From Gammaproteobacteria bacterium (GTDB taxonomy: Bacteria; Pseudomonadota; Gammaproteobacteria; SZUA-229): a stretch of DNA of 10,999 bases. The position numbers and the translations under genes were made by a program. The stretch is taken from assembly GCA_029880105.1 (NCBI GenBank), contig JAOUPA010000054.1, positions 1-10,999 of the forward strand. The letters run 5' to 3'. A model generated the notes under the pieces. It had not been told where the DNA came from. It did not search any database and was given only the letters and a program-made list of their open reading frames with translations. Position 1 is the stretch's first letter. The number at the start of each line of letters is the position of its first letter. Of this stretch, positions 1 to 5,942 are shown piece by piece.

Positions 1-782
1 ACCAGTTCCATAATGGCAGGTGATACCAGTCGATCATAAACCACGACGTCAGCCTGTTGCATTAACCGTAATGCACGGAAAGTTAAAAGATCGGGATCAC
101 CAGGGCCAGCTCCGACAAGGAAAACCTCTCCGGGCAATTCAGGCTGCGCCGACTTTTCATCGATAGTTTTGTCGAGTAGCGCTCTTGCTTCATCTTCATG
201 ACCTGAAAAAACCAGCTCGGCAATACGGCCCTCTAATACGCTCTCCCAGAAACTGCGACGTGATTCAACATTGGGAAACGAGGCTTTGACTTTATCCCTA
301 AAACTTTCAGCCAGTGCACCCAGTCTGCCATAAGCAGCTGGAATCATACCTTCGAGTTTGGTACGAATTAGACGTGCCAGCACCGGTGAAACTCCACCAG
401 TTGAAATAGCAATTTGTACGGGGGAGCGATCAACCATTGAGGGCATAATAAAACTGCACAGCTCTGGATTATCGACCACATTTACGGGTAATTTTTTCTC
501 ATGAGCCAGCGCAGACACCTGTTCATTGACATCGTGTTGGTCTGTAGCGGCAATAACAATAACGCAATCATCCATATCTTCAGCAGAAAATACTTTAGCT
601 TTATGCTGAATTTTTCCTTGGACATGCAAGGTTTCTAATTCATCGCACAGTTCAGGAGATACCACAGTGACATCGCCCTGCGCCTTCCTGAGCAGGGCCA
701 CTTTACGCGCAGCGATAGAACCACCACCCACTACCAGACAGGGTTGCTGTTTGATCTGTAAAAACAGGGGCAGGTAATTCAT
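1..782 (-). CDS. cysG: Siroheme synthase CysG, N-terminal 260 residues (cut by window edge)
   Basis: CysG is a fused enzyme that makes siroheme, the cofactor of sulfite and nitrite reductases. Its N-terminal half oxidises precorrin-2 with NAD+ and inserts Fe2+; its C-terminal half methylates uroporphyrinogen III using SAM. I translated this frame by hand from an ATG at 780-782, with GGAG at 790-793 and a 7-nt spacer. Visible: NAD-binding VVGGG at residues 17-21, NVVDNPE with D104 (aligned by eye to the catalytic D104 of E. coli CysG), FIMPS at 111-115, a dimerisation helix region around 140-200, and the start of the SUMT domain with GAGPGDP at 224-230 and VVVYDRLVS at 246-254. The frame is still open at base 1, so the rest of the methyltransferase lies outside. 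It is the last visible gene of a minus-strand run behind glutaredoxin (37-nt gap). Threonine replaces serine at position 128, the phosphoserine site reported for Salmonella CysG. A stand-alone precorrin-2 dehydrogenase is excluded by the SUMT motifs. Confidence 0.95.
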   Translation of the reverse strand, partial: MNYLPLFLQIKQQPCLVVGGGSIAARKVALLRKAQGDVTVVSPELCDELETLHVQGKIQHKAKVFSAEDMDDCVIVIAATDQHDVNEQVSALAHEKKLPVNVVDNPELCSFIMPSMVDRSPVQIAISTGGVSPVLARLIRTKLEGMIPAAYGRLGALAESFRDKVKASFPNVESRRSFWESVLEGRIAELVFSGHEDEARALLDKTIDEKSAQPELPGEVFLVGAGPGDPDLLTFRALRLMQQADVVVYDRLVSPAIMEL

Positions 783-819
783 TCGATTTCTCCGCGTAGA
801 TCAAATACGTACTTTACAT

Positions 820-1083
820 TTATGCCGATTCGAGTAATTTTGTAAGCTCTCCCGACTGGTTAGCCGCAGAAAGATCATCAAAGCCACCCACATGATGATC
901 ACCGATAAAGATTTGTGGCACGGTACGACGACCAGTAATCTTTACCATGTGTTCATATTGATTCGGGTCTTCATCAACCTTAATCAATTTATATTCCAGC
1001 CCTTTATTCTTAAGCAGCCTTTCTGCTGCCACACAAAAACCGCAAAATTTGCTTGAGTAAACCGTAATCTCAGGTTGTGTCAT
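820..1083 (-). CDS. grxC: Glutaredoxin 3 family (GrxC-like) with CGFC active site
   Basis: This is a small cytosolic thiol-disulfide oxidoreductase that uses glutathione to reduce disulfides or protein-glutathione adducts. The 87 residues match the usual length of the GrxC family. The thioredoxin-fold landmarks are in place: beta strand ITVYSS, redox motif C14-G-F-C17, the cis-proline loop TVP at 54-56, and the glutathione-binding GGFDD at 66-70. The redox centre is CGFC, not the common CPYC. The Gly-Phe pair resembles monothiol CGFS glutaredoxins, but the second cysteine is kept, so a dithiol mechanism remains possible. The ATG has only a weak upstream ribosome site (GGTAAC-like). The gene lies 50 nt after the DUF302 gene and 37 nt before cysG, and probably shares their transcript. 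ArsC, encoded elsewhere in this window, belongs to a glutaredoxin-dependent family, but a partnership is inference. Confidence 0.93.
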   Translation of the reverse strand: MTQPEITVYSSKFCGFCVAAERLLKNKGLEYKLIKVDEDPNQYEHMVKITGRRTVPQIFIGDHHVGGFDDLSAANQSGELTKLLESA

Positions 1084-1133
1084 ATTTTGTTACCAATACC
1101 ACTATTTTTTAGATTAATGCATGCTTGATCTAA

Positions 1134-1520
1134 TTACAGACGATCAATCACTGTTTTGAGTTTTTCACGAACCTCGGTAGCAATACCGCCCAGAGTTTCA
1201 TTTTTAATCGCCATCATCGAGGCCATTGGATCAATTGCAGCCACTTCTACTTTGCCATCAGCCATTTCCTGTACGATGACATTACAGGGCAGCATAGTGC
1301 CGATCTTGTCCTCAGCAGTGAGCGCCTTGTGTGCATAGCCGGGGTTGCAGGCACCAAGAATGGTATAACGCTGAAAATCCACATCCAGTTTTTTCTTCAG
1401 CGTACCGCTGACATCAATCGTGGTGAGTACACCAAAACCTTCTTCACCCAGCAGTCCAGTGACACGCTCGATAGCGTCTTCAAAAGAATCATCAACAATT
1501 TTTGAAAAATAATAAGACAT
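1134..1520 (-). CDS. DUF302 domain protein
   Basis: A 128-residue protein that is one complete DUF302 domain, a small alpha/beta fold of unknown function common in bacteria and archaea, often near sulfur or metal genes. The family pattern is clear: N-terminal YYFSK, the EEGFGVLTTIDV segment at 26-37, then TLKKKLD, LGACNP with C58, and MLPCNVIV with C79. The two conserved cysteines may bind a ligand or be redox active, which is inference. There is no signal peptide or membrane segment, so it should be cytosolic. It is first in the proposed DUF302-grxC-cysG unit, has its own promoter (TATAAT at 1548-1553), and has a strong GGGGG ribosome site 6 nt before the ATG. I can name the family with confidence but not the reaction. 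Confidence 0.9.
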   Translation of the reverse strand: MSYYFSKIVDDSFEDAIERVTGLLGEEGFGVLTTIDVSGTLKKKLDVDFQRYTILGACNPGYAHKALTAEDKIGTMLPCNVIVQEMADGKVEVAAIDPMASMMAIKNETLGGIATEVREKLKTVIDRL

Positions 1521-1547
1521 AAATACCCCCGTATATTCTGGAGAGGC

Positions 1548-1576
1548 ATTATAACCTTTTGCTAATAAAGAAGTAA
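1548..1576 (-). promoter_or_regulatory. Sigma70-like promoter for the DUF302-grxC-cysG unit
   Basis: On the minus strand a perfect TATAAT lies at 1553-1548. A 17-bp spacer separates it from TTACTT (1576-1571), a weak match to TTGACA. Predicted transcription would start near 1541, giving a leader of about 20 nt with GGGGG just before the ATG. The -10 match, the spacing and the position in the 92-bp gap after the pilB-like gene support it; the weak -35 limits certainty. Confidence 0.6.
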
Positions 1577-1612
1577 TCTGGATTTTTTTGTGTATATAGT
1601 CCTGATCGCCAG

Positions 1613-3394
1613 TTAGCTGTCCAGTGGTGGAGGTGAAACCCGCATGACCTCCTCGATGGTGGTGATACCCTGGGCAACCTTATTGGCACCACTGAGGCGC
1701 ATTGGCATCAGGCCCTCTTTTATCACCTGCTGCCTGAGTGCGCCAACATCGCAGTTCTCAGTGATGAGCTTTCTGGTATTTTTGGTAAAGGTAAACATCT
1801 CGTAAATACCCATACGTCCCTGATAACCGGTATTACGGCACTCCAGGCAACCGACGGGTTTCTGAGCGGTATCTGGCTTCTTTGATTTCCACGGTTTAAC
1901 CAGAGCATTCCATGCATCATCATCAACCTCTGTAGGCTGTTTACAGTGCGGACACAGGGTGCGCACCAACCGTTGTGCCATAACACCAATCACCGATGAC
2001 TGAATCAGGTATGGTGGTACACCAATATCCATCAATCGGGTTATCGCCGAGGGCGCATCGTTAGTGTGCAAGGTCGACAGTACCAGATGGCCGGTAAGTG
2101 CGGCCTGAATCGCCATTTCAGCGGTTTCCATATCACGAATCTCACCGATCATGATGATATCTGGATCCTGTCGCAACAGGGTCCTTACCCCACTGGAGAA
2201 ATCAAGGTCGATATTTTTCTGTACCTGCATCTGGTTGAACGATGGCTCAACCAGTTCGATTGGGTCCTCGATGGTACAGACGTTCACATTTGGCTTCGCC
2301 AGCTGCTTCAGCGAGGAATATAGCGTTGTAGTTTTACCGGAACCAGTCGGCCCTGTGACCAGTATGATGCCATTGGGTTGATGAATCATGGATTGCCACA
2401 TTTCATCATCCTTGGCACTGAATCCCAGTTCCTGAAAATTGCGCACCAGTACTTCTGGATCAAATATACGCATCACCAGTTTTTCACCAAACGCGGTGGG
2501 CATGGTCGATAAACGCAGCTCAATTTCCTGGCCATCGGGCGAGCGCGTTTTCATGCGACCATCCTGGGGGCGGCGTTTTTCTGCCACATCCATACGCCCC
2601 AGAATTTTAATACGACTGGAAACGGCAGCCATGACATTGGTTGGAATCTGATAGACCTCGTGCATCATGCCATCGATACGAAAACGTACATTACTCATAT
2701 CTCGACGCGGTTCCAGATGAATATCACTGGCACGCTGGTCGTAAGCGTACTGCAATAACCAGTCAACGATGTTGACCACATGCTGATCATTTGCATCAAG
2801 CTTACCGCTACGCCCCAACTCCATGAGTGATTCCAGATTCTGCAAATCACCCATGCCGTGCTTTGAATCATTTTTTGCACCAAAAACAGATTTCGAAACA
2901 GTATAGAACTCGAGCAGGTAACGATTAATTTCTTCTGGATTGGCAACAACAAGCTGAAATTCCCTGTTGTGCATACGACTCAGCTCGTTTTCCCATTCAC
3001 GGTCAAAAGGCTGAGTGGTTGCAACGGTAATTTTATGCGGTTCAACTTTGACCGCCAGTACATTAAAACGCTGCGCATAGGCGTAGGACATCACTTCCGT
3101 TACTTTAGTCACATCGACTTTAAGCGGGTCAATTTTGAAATAAGGCAGACCTACACGTTGCGCCAGCCACTCGGTCAACCCTTCCAGGGTTAATGGTCGT
3201 AACGTTTTCTCATCGGTCCAGTGACGATCTGCAATGATCTCTAGCGGGTGCCTGTCCTTGAATGCGTTGCCCACGACTAGCATACGAAGCATGTGCGCGT
3301 TATCCGCATTGACCATGCCATCCTCTTCCATCCAGGTGAGAATTTCATGCATATCCAACTTGCGGTTCGTATTATTTTTTACAACTGCATTCAT
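1613..3394 (-). CDS. PilB/GspE-family secretion or pilus assembly ATPase (orphan)
   Basis: A 593-residue hexameric-type ATPase of the type II secretion/type IV pilus extension family, which drives polymerisation of pilin-like fibres from the cytosolic face of the inner membrane. An N-terminal MshEN/T2SSE_N-like region spans about 60-165. The ATPase core has an Asp box ASDIHLEPR near 222-230, Walker A GPTGSGKTT near 347-355, Walker B DPDIIMIGEIRD near 409-420, and a His box STLHTND near 440. A four-cysteine zinc motif has C481, C484, C516 and C519. That set is typical of PilB/GspE and absent from PilT retraction ATPases. I see no RLGxxL motif of the c-di-GMP-binding MshEN type. Start: ATG at 3394 with AGAG at 3402-3405 and a 6-nt spacer; a second in-frame ATG is codon 15. 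It follows acyP by 18 nt. No pilC, pilD, pilin or gsp gene is in the window, so the exact system cannot be assigned. Confidence 0.93.
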   Translation of the reverse strand: MNAVVKNNTNRKLDMHEILTWMEEDGMVNADNAHMLRMLVVGNAFKDRHPLEIIADRHWTDEKTLRPLTLEGLTEWLAQRVGLPYFKIDPLKVDVTKVTEVMSYAYAQRFNVLAVKVEPHKITVATTQPFDREWENELSRMHNREFQLVVANPEEINRYLLEFYTVSKSVFGAKNDSKHGMGDLQNLESLMELGRSGKLDANDQHVVNIVDWLLQYAYDQRASDIHLEPRRDMSNVRFRIDGMMHEVYQIPTNVMAAVSSRIKILGRMDVAEKRRPQDGRMKTRSPDGQEIELRLSTMPTAFGEKLVMRIFDPEVLVRNFQELGFSAKDDEMWQSMIHQPNGIILVTGPTGSGKTTTLYSSLKQLAKPNVNVCTIEDPIELVEPSFNQMQVQKNIDLDFSSGVRTLLRQDPDIIMIGEIRDMETAEMAIQAALTGHLVLSTLHTNDAPSAITRLMDIGVPPYLIQSSVIGVMAQRLVRTLCPHCKQPTEVDDDAWNALVKPWKSKKPDTAQKPVGCLECRNTGYQGRMGIYEMFTFTKNTRKLITENCDVGALRQQVIKEGLMPMRLSGANKVAQGITTIEEVMRVSPPPLDS

Positions 3395-3403
3395 ATTTTT
3401 GCT

Positions 3404-3418
3404 CTGTGATATTCACAG
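3404..3418 (-). promoter_or_regulatory. Perfect hairpin over the acyP stop and pilB-like ribosome site
   Basis: Read on the minus strand, CTGTGA (3418-3413), ATA, TCACAG (3409-3404) is a perfect 6-bp inverted repeat with a 3-nt loop. The 5' arm is the last Leu codon plus the TGA stop of acyP. The 3' arm covers half of the AGAG ribosome site of the pilB-like gene. A ribosome finishing acyP would open the hairpin, so translational coupling is a reasonable inference. The half-sites TGTGA/TCACA recall a CRP site, but the spacing is 3 bp where CRP needs 6. Confidence 0.45.
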
Positions 3419-3697
3419 CGAAGACGTGGCTCTTATCTCAAAATTTTCGGAAAGCACTTCTGCATTCTCGGTTATTATCTCTATATTAGACACTTTTGCG
3501 TATTCCGGGCCAATTTTCAGCCATTTTTCCAGCTCATTGAGAGCAGCGCTATCACCGCAGGCCAACAATTCCACACGACCATCGGTCAGGTTACGTACCC
3601 AACCACACAAACCAAGAGCAATGGCCTGACGCTGTGCACTGGCACGGTAAAACACACCCTGTACACGTCCGGAAATTAAATAGCGTAAACAAATCAT
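3413..3697 (-). CDS. acyP: Acylphosphatase
   Basis: A 94-residue acylphosphatase, a small ferredoxin-like alpha/beta cytosolic enzyme that hydrolyses carboxyl-phosphate bonds such as that of acetyl phosphate. The signature phosphate-binding loop GRVQGVFYR spans 10-18 with catalytic R18. The second motif GWVRN at 32-36 supplies catalytic N36. Both active residues are present and the length is normal. The common GVGFR loop is GVFYR here, a tolerated variant. The ATG at 3697 has no recognisable ribosome site, and the U-tract of a strong terminator ends only 7 nt upstream. An out-of-frame ATG lies at 3704-3702. The gene thus seems to depend on readthrough from the LysM gene or on a promoter inside it. 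The stop codon is inside a hairpin leading to the pilB-like gene 18 nt on. Confidence 0.93.
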   Translation of the reverse strand: MICLRYLISGRVQGVFYRASAQRQAIALGLCGWVRNLTDGRVELLACGDSAALNELEKWLKIGPEYAKVSNIEIITENAEVLSENFEIRATSSL

Positions 3698-3704
3698 CGT
3701 TCAT

Positions 3705-3733
3705 AAAAAAAGGCTCGCGAGCGAGCCTTTTTT
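3705..3733 (-). terminator. Strong, symmetrical intrinsic terminator after the LysM gene
   Basis: The plus strand shows A7 (3705-3711), GGCTCGC (3712-3718), GA, GCGAGCC (3721-3727), T6 (3728-3733). On the minus strand this is a 7-bp GC-rich stem (6 bp if a tetraloop forms) followed by seven U, 20 nt after the LysM gene stop codon. Its symmetry means it could work in both directions. It sits just ahead of acyP, which is on the same strand. Confidence 0.9.
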
Positions 3734-3753
3734 AAAATCACAACCAGCGTTGA

Positions 3754-4413
3754 TTAACGAGCCAGATAGTCCAGGTCAGACTGCTCTACATCACCAACTG
3801 ACCACGCACCACGAGTTTTGGCATGGTTGATGGCGGCATCGATATCAGATGCTGAGGCATTCTGGTCAATATCAAAAACCTGTCCTGGATAAATCAGATC
3901 AGCATCTTTAATTTTGCTGCGGTTGGTTTTGTAAATCAGTGGCCACTGGTAGGAATTGCCATAGACATTTTCCTTACCAGAGATATCCCATAGATTATCA
4001 CCACGCACTACAGAGTAACTGGTTACACCCGCACCCATACCAGACTGCTTGCCTGCTGACATATCAGACTCAGCGCCCGCTAATGCTGCACGGTCAGCAT
4101 CACTCATGCTATTCATGTATTTTTCATTTTCTGCTTTCTGTTGGGCAATCGCATTCTCAGCCTGTGCCTTAGCCTTGTTAGCTAGCGCTTTGGCTTCAGC
4201 CTCATTACCAGCAGCCAGCTCTTTTTCAGCTGACTCAATCATTTCTGCAGTATCGCGCCATTCATAACCAACAGCCTTGGCTGCGGCATTGGCTTCTTTT
4301 GCTGCCGCTATCGCTTCTGCAGCAGTTTGTTCTGAATCACCTGTTGTGGCACATCCTGTCACGAGACCAAGACCAAGAAGTGCAACTAAAATTAGTCGGG
4401 CTGTTGTACGCAT
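3754..4413 (-). CDS. LysM-domain lipoprotein with Ala/Glu-rich coiled coil
   Basis: A 219-residue predicted lipoprotein. After a short basic start, a hydrophobic segment at 7-18 leads to the lipobox LVTGC with lipidated C21. Alanine at +2 suggests outer-membrane sorting by Lol. Residues about 31-105 are Ala/Glu/Lys-rich with heptad-like spacing, probably a coiled coil and similar to DUF4398 domains. Residues about 131-182 form a LysM domain (SYSVVRGDNLWDIS ... IYPGQVFDI), which binds peptidoglycan glycan strands. The layout suggests a periplasmic tether between outer membrane and wall, by analogy with other LysM lipoproteins. No catalytic domain is visible. Start: ATG at 4413 with GGAG 10 nt upstream. 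It has its own promoter and a terminator right after, so it is probably expressed mainly as a single gene. No specific gene name is recognised. Confidence 0.9.
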   Translation of the reverse strand: MRTTARLILVALLGLGLVTGCATTGDSEQTAAEAIAAAKEANAAAKAVGYEWRDTAEMIESAEKELAAGNEAEAKALANKAKAQAENAIAQQKAENEKYMNSMSDADRAALAGAESDMSAGKQSGMGAGVTSYSVVRGDNLWDISGKENVYGNSYQWPLIYKTNRSKIKDADLIYPGQVFDIDQNASASDIDAAINHAKTRGAWSVGDVEQSDLDYLAR

Positions 4414-4467
4414 AATGTAAAATCTCCAAGTAATGCTAATCGTTATTATTCAGCTATCTGACGAATG

Positions 4468-4496
4468 ATTATAGCGGTAATAATTCAGGAATGTAA
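4468..4496 (-). promoter_or_regulatory. Sigma70-like promoter for the LysM lipoprotein gene
   Basis: On the minus strand a perfect TATAAT (4473-4468) has a 17-bp spacer to TTACAT (4496-4491). Predicted transcription would start near 4461, giving a leader of about 47 nt. It closely resembles the DUF302 promoter (TTACTT, 17 bp, TATAAT). It occupies the middle of the 188-bp divergent region (4414-4601). I found no good promoter for arsC in the remainder, only a weak TTGTAA with 18 bp to TAGATA near its ribosome site. Confidence 0.6.
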
Positions 4497-4601
4497 CCGT
4501 TCTACAGAAACAACCAATAACCGCCACGTGTCCATCATACACTGCTTTTACCTGCTTGTAACTTCCAGTAAGCTTGCGTTAGATAAAAATGAGGTATTGC
4601 C

Positions 4602-4952
4602 ATGAGTTCAACACGAATTTACCTGAACCCGAATTGTTCAAAATGTCGTCTAAGCATGCAACTGCTTGATGATAAAGGTATTACGCCTGAAGTAACTGAA
4701 TATTTAAATGACCCACCCAGCGTTGATGAACTGAAAGAAATTCTGGATTTGCTGTCACTGGAGCCACACGAGCTGATGCGTAAGCACGAGCCCCCTTACA
4801 AGGAGCTTAATCTGGACGATCAGAACCTGAGCCGTGATGCCCTGATCCAGGCCATGGTCGACAACCCAATTCTGATCGAACGACCCATCATTATTCACAA
4901 CGGCAAGGCCACGATCGGTCGTCCACCAGAAAAAATACTGGATATCCTCTAA
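4602..4952 (+). CDS. arsC: ArsC-family arsenate reductase (glutaredoxin type)
   Basis: A 116-residue protein of the ArsC/YfgD family, thioredoxin-fold enzymes that reduce arsenate to arsenite with glutathione and glutaredoxin. The catalytic C12 sits in NPNCSKCR. The three arginines that bind arsenate in plasmid R773 ArsC fall at the same numbers here: R60 (LMRKHEP), R94 (IERPI) and R107 (IGRPPE). A second cysteine, C15, forms a CxxC that R773 ArsC lacks. Many members in this genomic setting have unproven substrates, and there is no arsR, arsB or acr3 next door, so real arsenate detoxification is uncertain. The start is supported by GAGGT at 4591-4595, 6 nt before the ATG. It heads a tight operon with wrbA (2-nt gap). 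A Spx-like regulator is less likely because the three arginines are intact. Confidence 0.92.
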   Translation: MSSTRIYLNPNCSKCRLSMQLLDDKGITPEVTEYLNDPPSVDELKEILDLLSLEPHELMRKHEPPYKELNLDDQNLSRDALIQAMVDNPILIERPIIIHNGKATIGRPPEKILDIL

Positions 4953-4954
4953 CC

Positions 4955-5548
4955 ATGCATGAAATCCTGATTTTATATTACAGCCCGGGCGGCACCACGG
5001 CTGAAATGGCCAATCTCATCGCCCGAGGCATAGAAGAGGTCGATGGCATGCAGGCGCGTATCCGTACCGTTCCTGCCGTTTCGGCCACCACTGAACAAAG
5101 TGAAGCGAGTATCCCCGAAGATGGCCCGCTCTATGCCACACTGCAGGATCTGGAAGAGTGTGACGGCCTGGCACTGGGTTGCCCTACCCACTTTGGCAAT
5201 ATGCCTGCAGCCATGAAATATTTCATCGACAATACCAGCCCTCTGTGGATGTCAGGCAAGCTGGCAGGCAAGCCTGCTGCCGTTTTCTCGGCCAGTATGA
5301 GCATGCATGGTGGCCAGGAGAGCACACTGCTAACCATGATGCTGCCACTGCTGCATCACGGTATGCTCATCACCGGCATCCCCTACACAGAAACCCAGTT
5401 ACTCAGCACCCGTACGGGAGGCACCCCTTACGGTGCCAGCCGTGTTACCAGCGATAATAGGCCCAATATGCTCAGTGATGAAGAACGCGCCCTTTGCCTG
5501 GCCCTGGGTCGCCGCCTGGCCAATATCGCGAAAAAACTTAACGATTAG
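4955..5548 (+). CDS. wrbA: WrbA-type NAD(P)H:quinone oxidoreductase
   Basis: A 197-residue flavodoxin-fold enzyme of the WrbA (type IV) family. These bind FMN and reduce quinones by two electrons, limiting semiquinone and oxidative stress; they act as tetramers in the cytosol. The phosphate loop of the FMN site is YYSPGGTTAEMA at 8-19. The central motif CPTHFGNM has His where E. coli has Arg in PTRFGNM. Then come a SMHGGQEST loop and GGTPYGASRVT, all characteristic of WrbA and not of plain flavodoxins. Length is normal. The gene begins 2 nt after the arsC stop with little ribosome site of its own and ends 4 nt before the DUF2069 gene, so it is probably co-transcribed and coupled. The arsC-wrbA pairing is shared with pseudomonads, from memory. 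Confidence 0.95.
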   Translation: MHEILILYYSPGGTTAEMANLIARGIEEVDGMQARIRTVPAVSATTEQSEASIPEDGPLYATLQDLEECDGLALGCPTHFGNMPAAMKYFIDNTSPLWMSGKLAGKPAAVFSASMSMHGGQESTLLTMMLPLLHHGMLITGIPYTETQLLSTRTGGTPYGASRVTSDNRPNMLSDEERALCLALGRRLANIAKKLND

Positions 5549-5552
5549 CCTT

Positions 5553-5933
5553 ATGAACATATCACCACTTTTACTCTCCCGATGGATCACACTCACCGGC
5601 TATTTTGGCCTGATGATCGGGCTTTACGCCTGGCATTTGCTGATCCACAAGGCAGAACCGCATTTAATTTCAATTATCATCCTGACCCAGCTCGGCCCAC
5701 TGATGTTTCCACTGCGCGGCCTGCTCAATGGTAAAACCTATACACATGCCTGGTCTATTTATCTGGCTATTTTCTATTTCATTATTGGTATCTGGTATGC
5801 AGGTAAGGATGAAACGCTGATGTTAGGTTTATATGTAACTGCATTTAGCCTGACATTTTTTACCGGCACAGTGCTCTACACACGCCTTAGCGCCAGGTCT
5901 CTGAAAGAAAACAAAGCCGATCAGGGTAACTAA
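5553..5933 (+). CDS. DUF2069 small inner-membrane protein
   Basis: A 126-residue hydrophobic protein with four likely membrane helices at about 12-32, 38-55, 66-83 and 88-110, and a charged cytosolic tail. Sequence pattern (SRWITLTGYFGLM, GPLMFPLRGLLNGKTYTHAW) and neighbourhood identify it as DUF2069, a proteobacterial family of unknown function usually found beside wrbA and hda. The open frame extends upstream to 5433 inside wrbA, but the ATG at 5553, 4 nt after the wrbA stop, gives the family's normal length and is preferred. There is no clear ribosome site, so initiation is probably coupled to wrbA termination. Its stop is 9 bp from that of hda on the other strand, with no terminator between. 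No function is known. Confidence 0.88.
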   Translation: MNISPLLLSRWITLTGYFGLMIGLYAWHLLIHKAEPHLISIIILTQLGPLMFPLRGLLNGKTYTHAWSIYLAIFYFIIGIWYAGKDETLMLGLYVTAFSLTFFTGTVLYTRLSARSLKENKADQGN

Positions 5934-5942
5934 GGCTGTCGA

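Noticed and set aside
1109..1133. Inverted repeat TTAGAT/ATCTAA with a 13-nt loop between the DUF302 gene and grxC
   Set aside because: The stem is short and AT-rich, and on the minus-strand transcript it is followed by A residues and not U, so it is not a terminator; possible operator but unsupported.
1577..1612. Possible terminator after the pilB-like gene
   Set aside because: Only a 4-bp CTGG/CCAG pairing with a long loop is visible, with no U-tract; not supported.
3404..3418. CRP-like site TGTGA-TAT-TCACA
   Set aside because: The half-sites match but the spacer is 3 bp where CRP requires 6, and the location inside a transcript favours an RNA hairpin.
3234..3629. 131-codon plus-strand open frame across acyP and the start of the pilB-like gene
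   Set aside because: It lies opposite two well-identified genes, has no recognisable domain or ribosome site, and crosses the gene junction; treated as a shadow.
5433..5552. Longer DUF2069 protein beginning inside wrbA
   Set aside because: The added 40 residues lie wholly within wrbA in another frame; the ATG right after the wrbA stop gives the expected protein.
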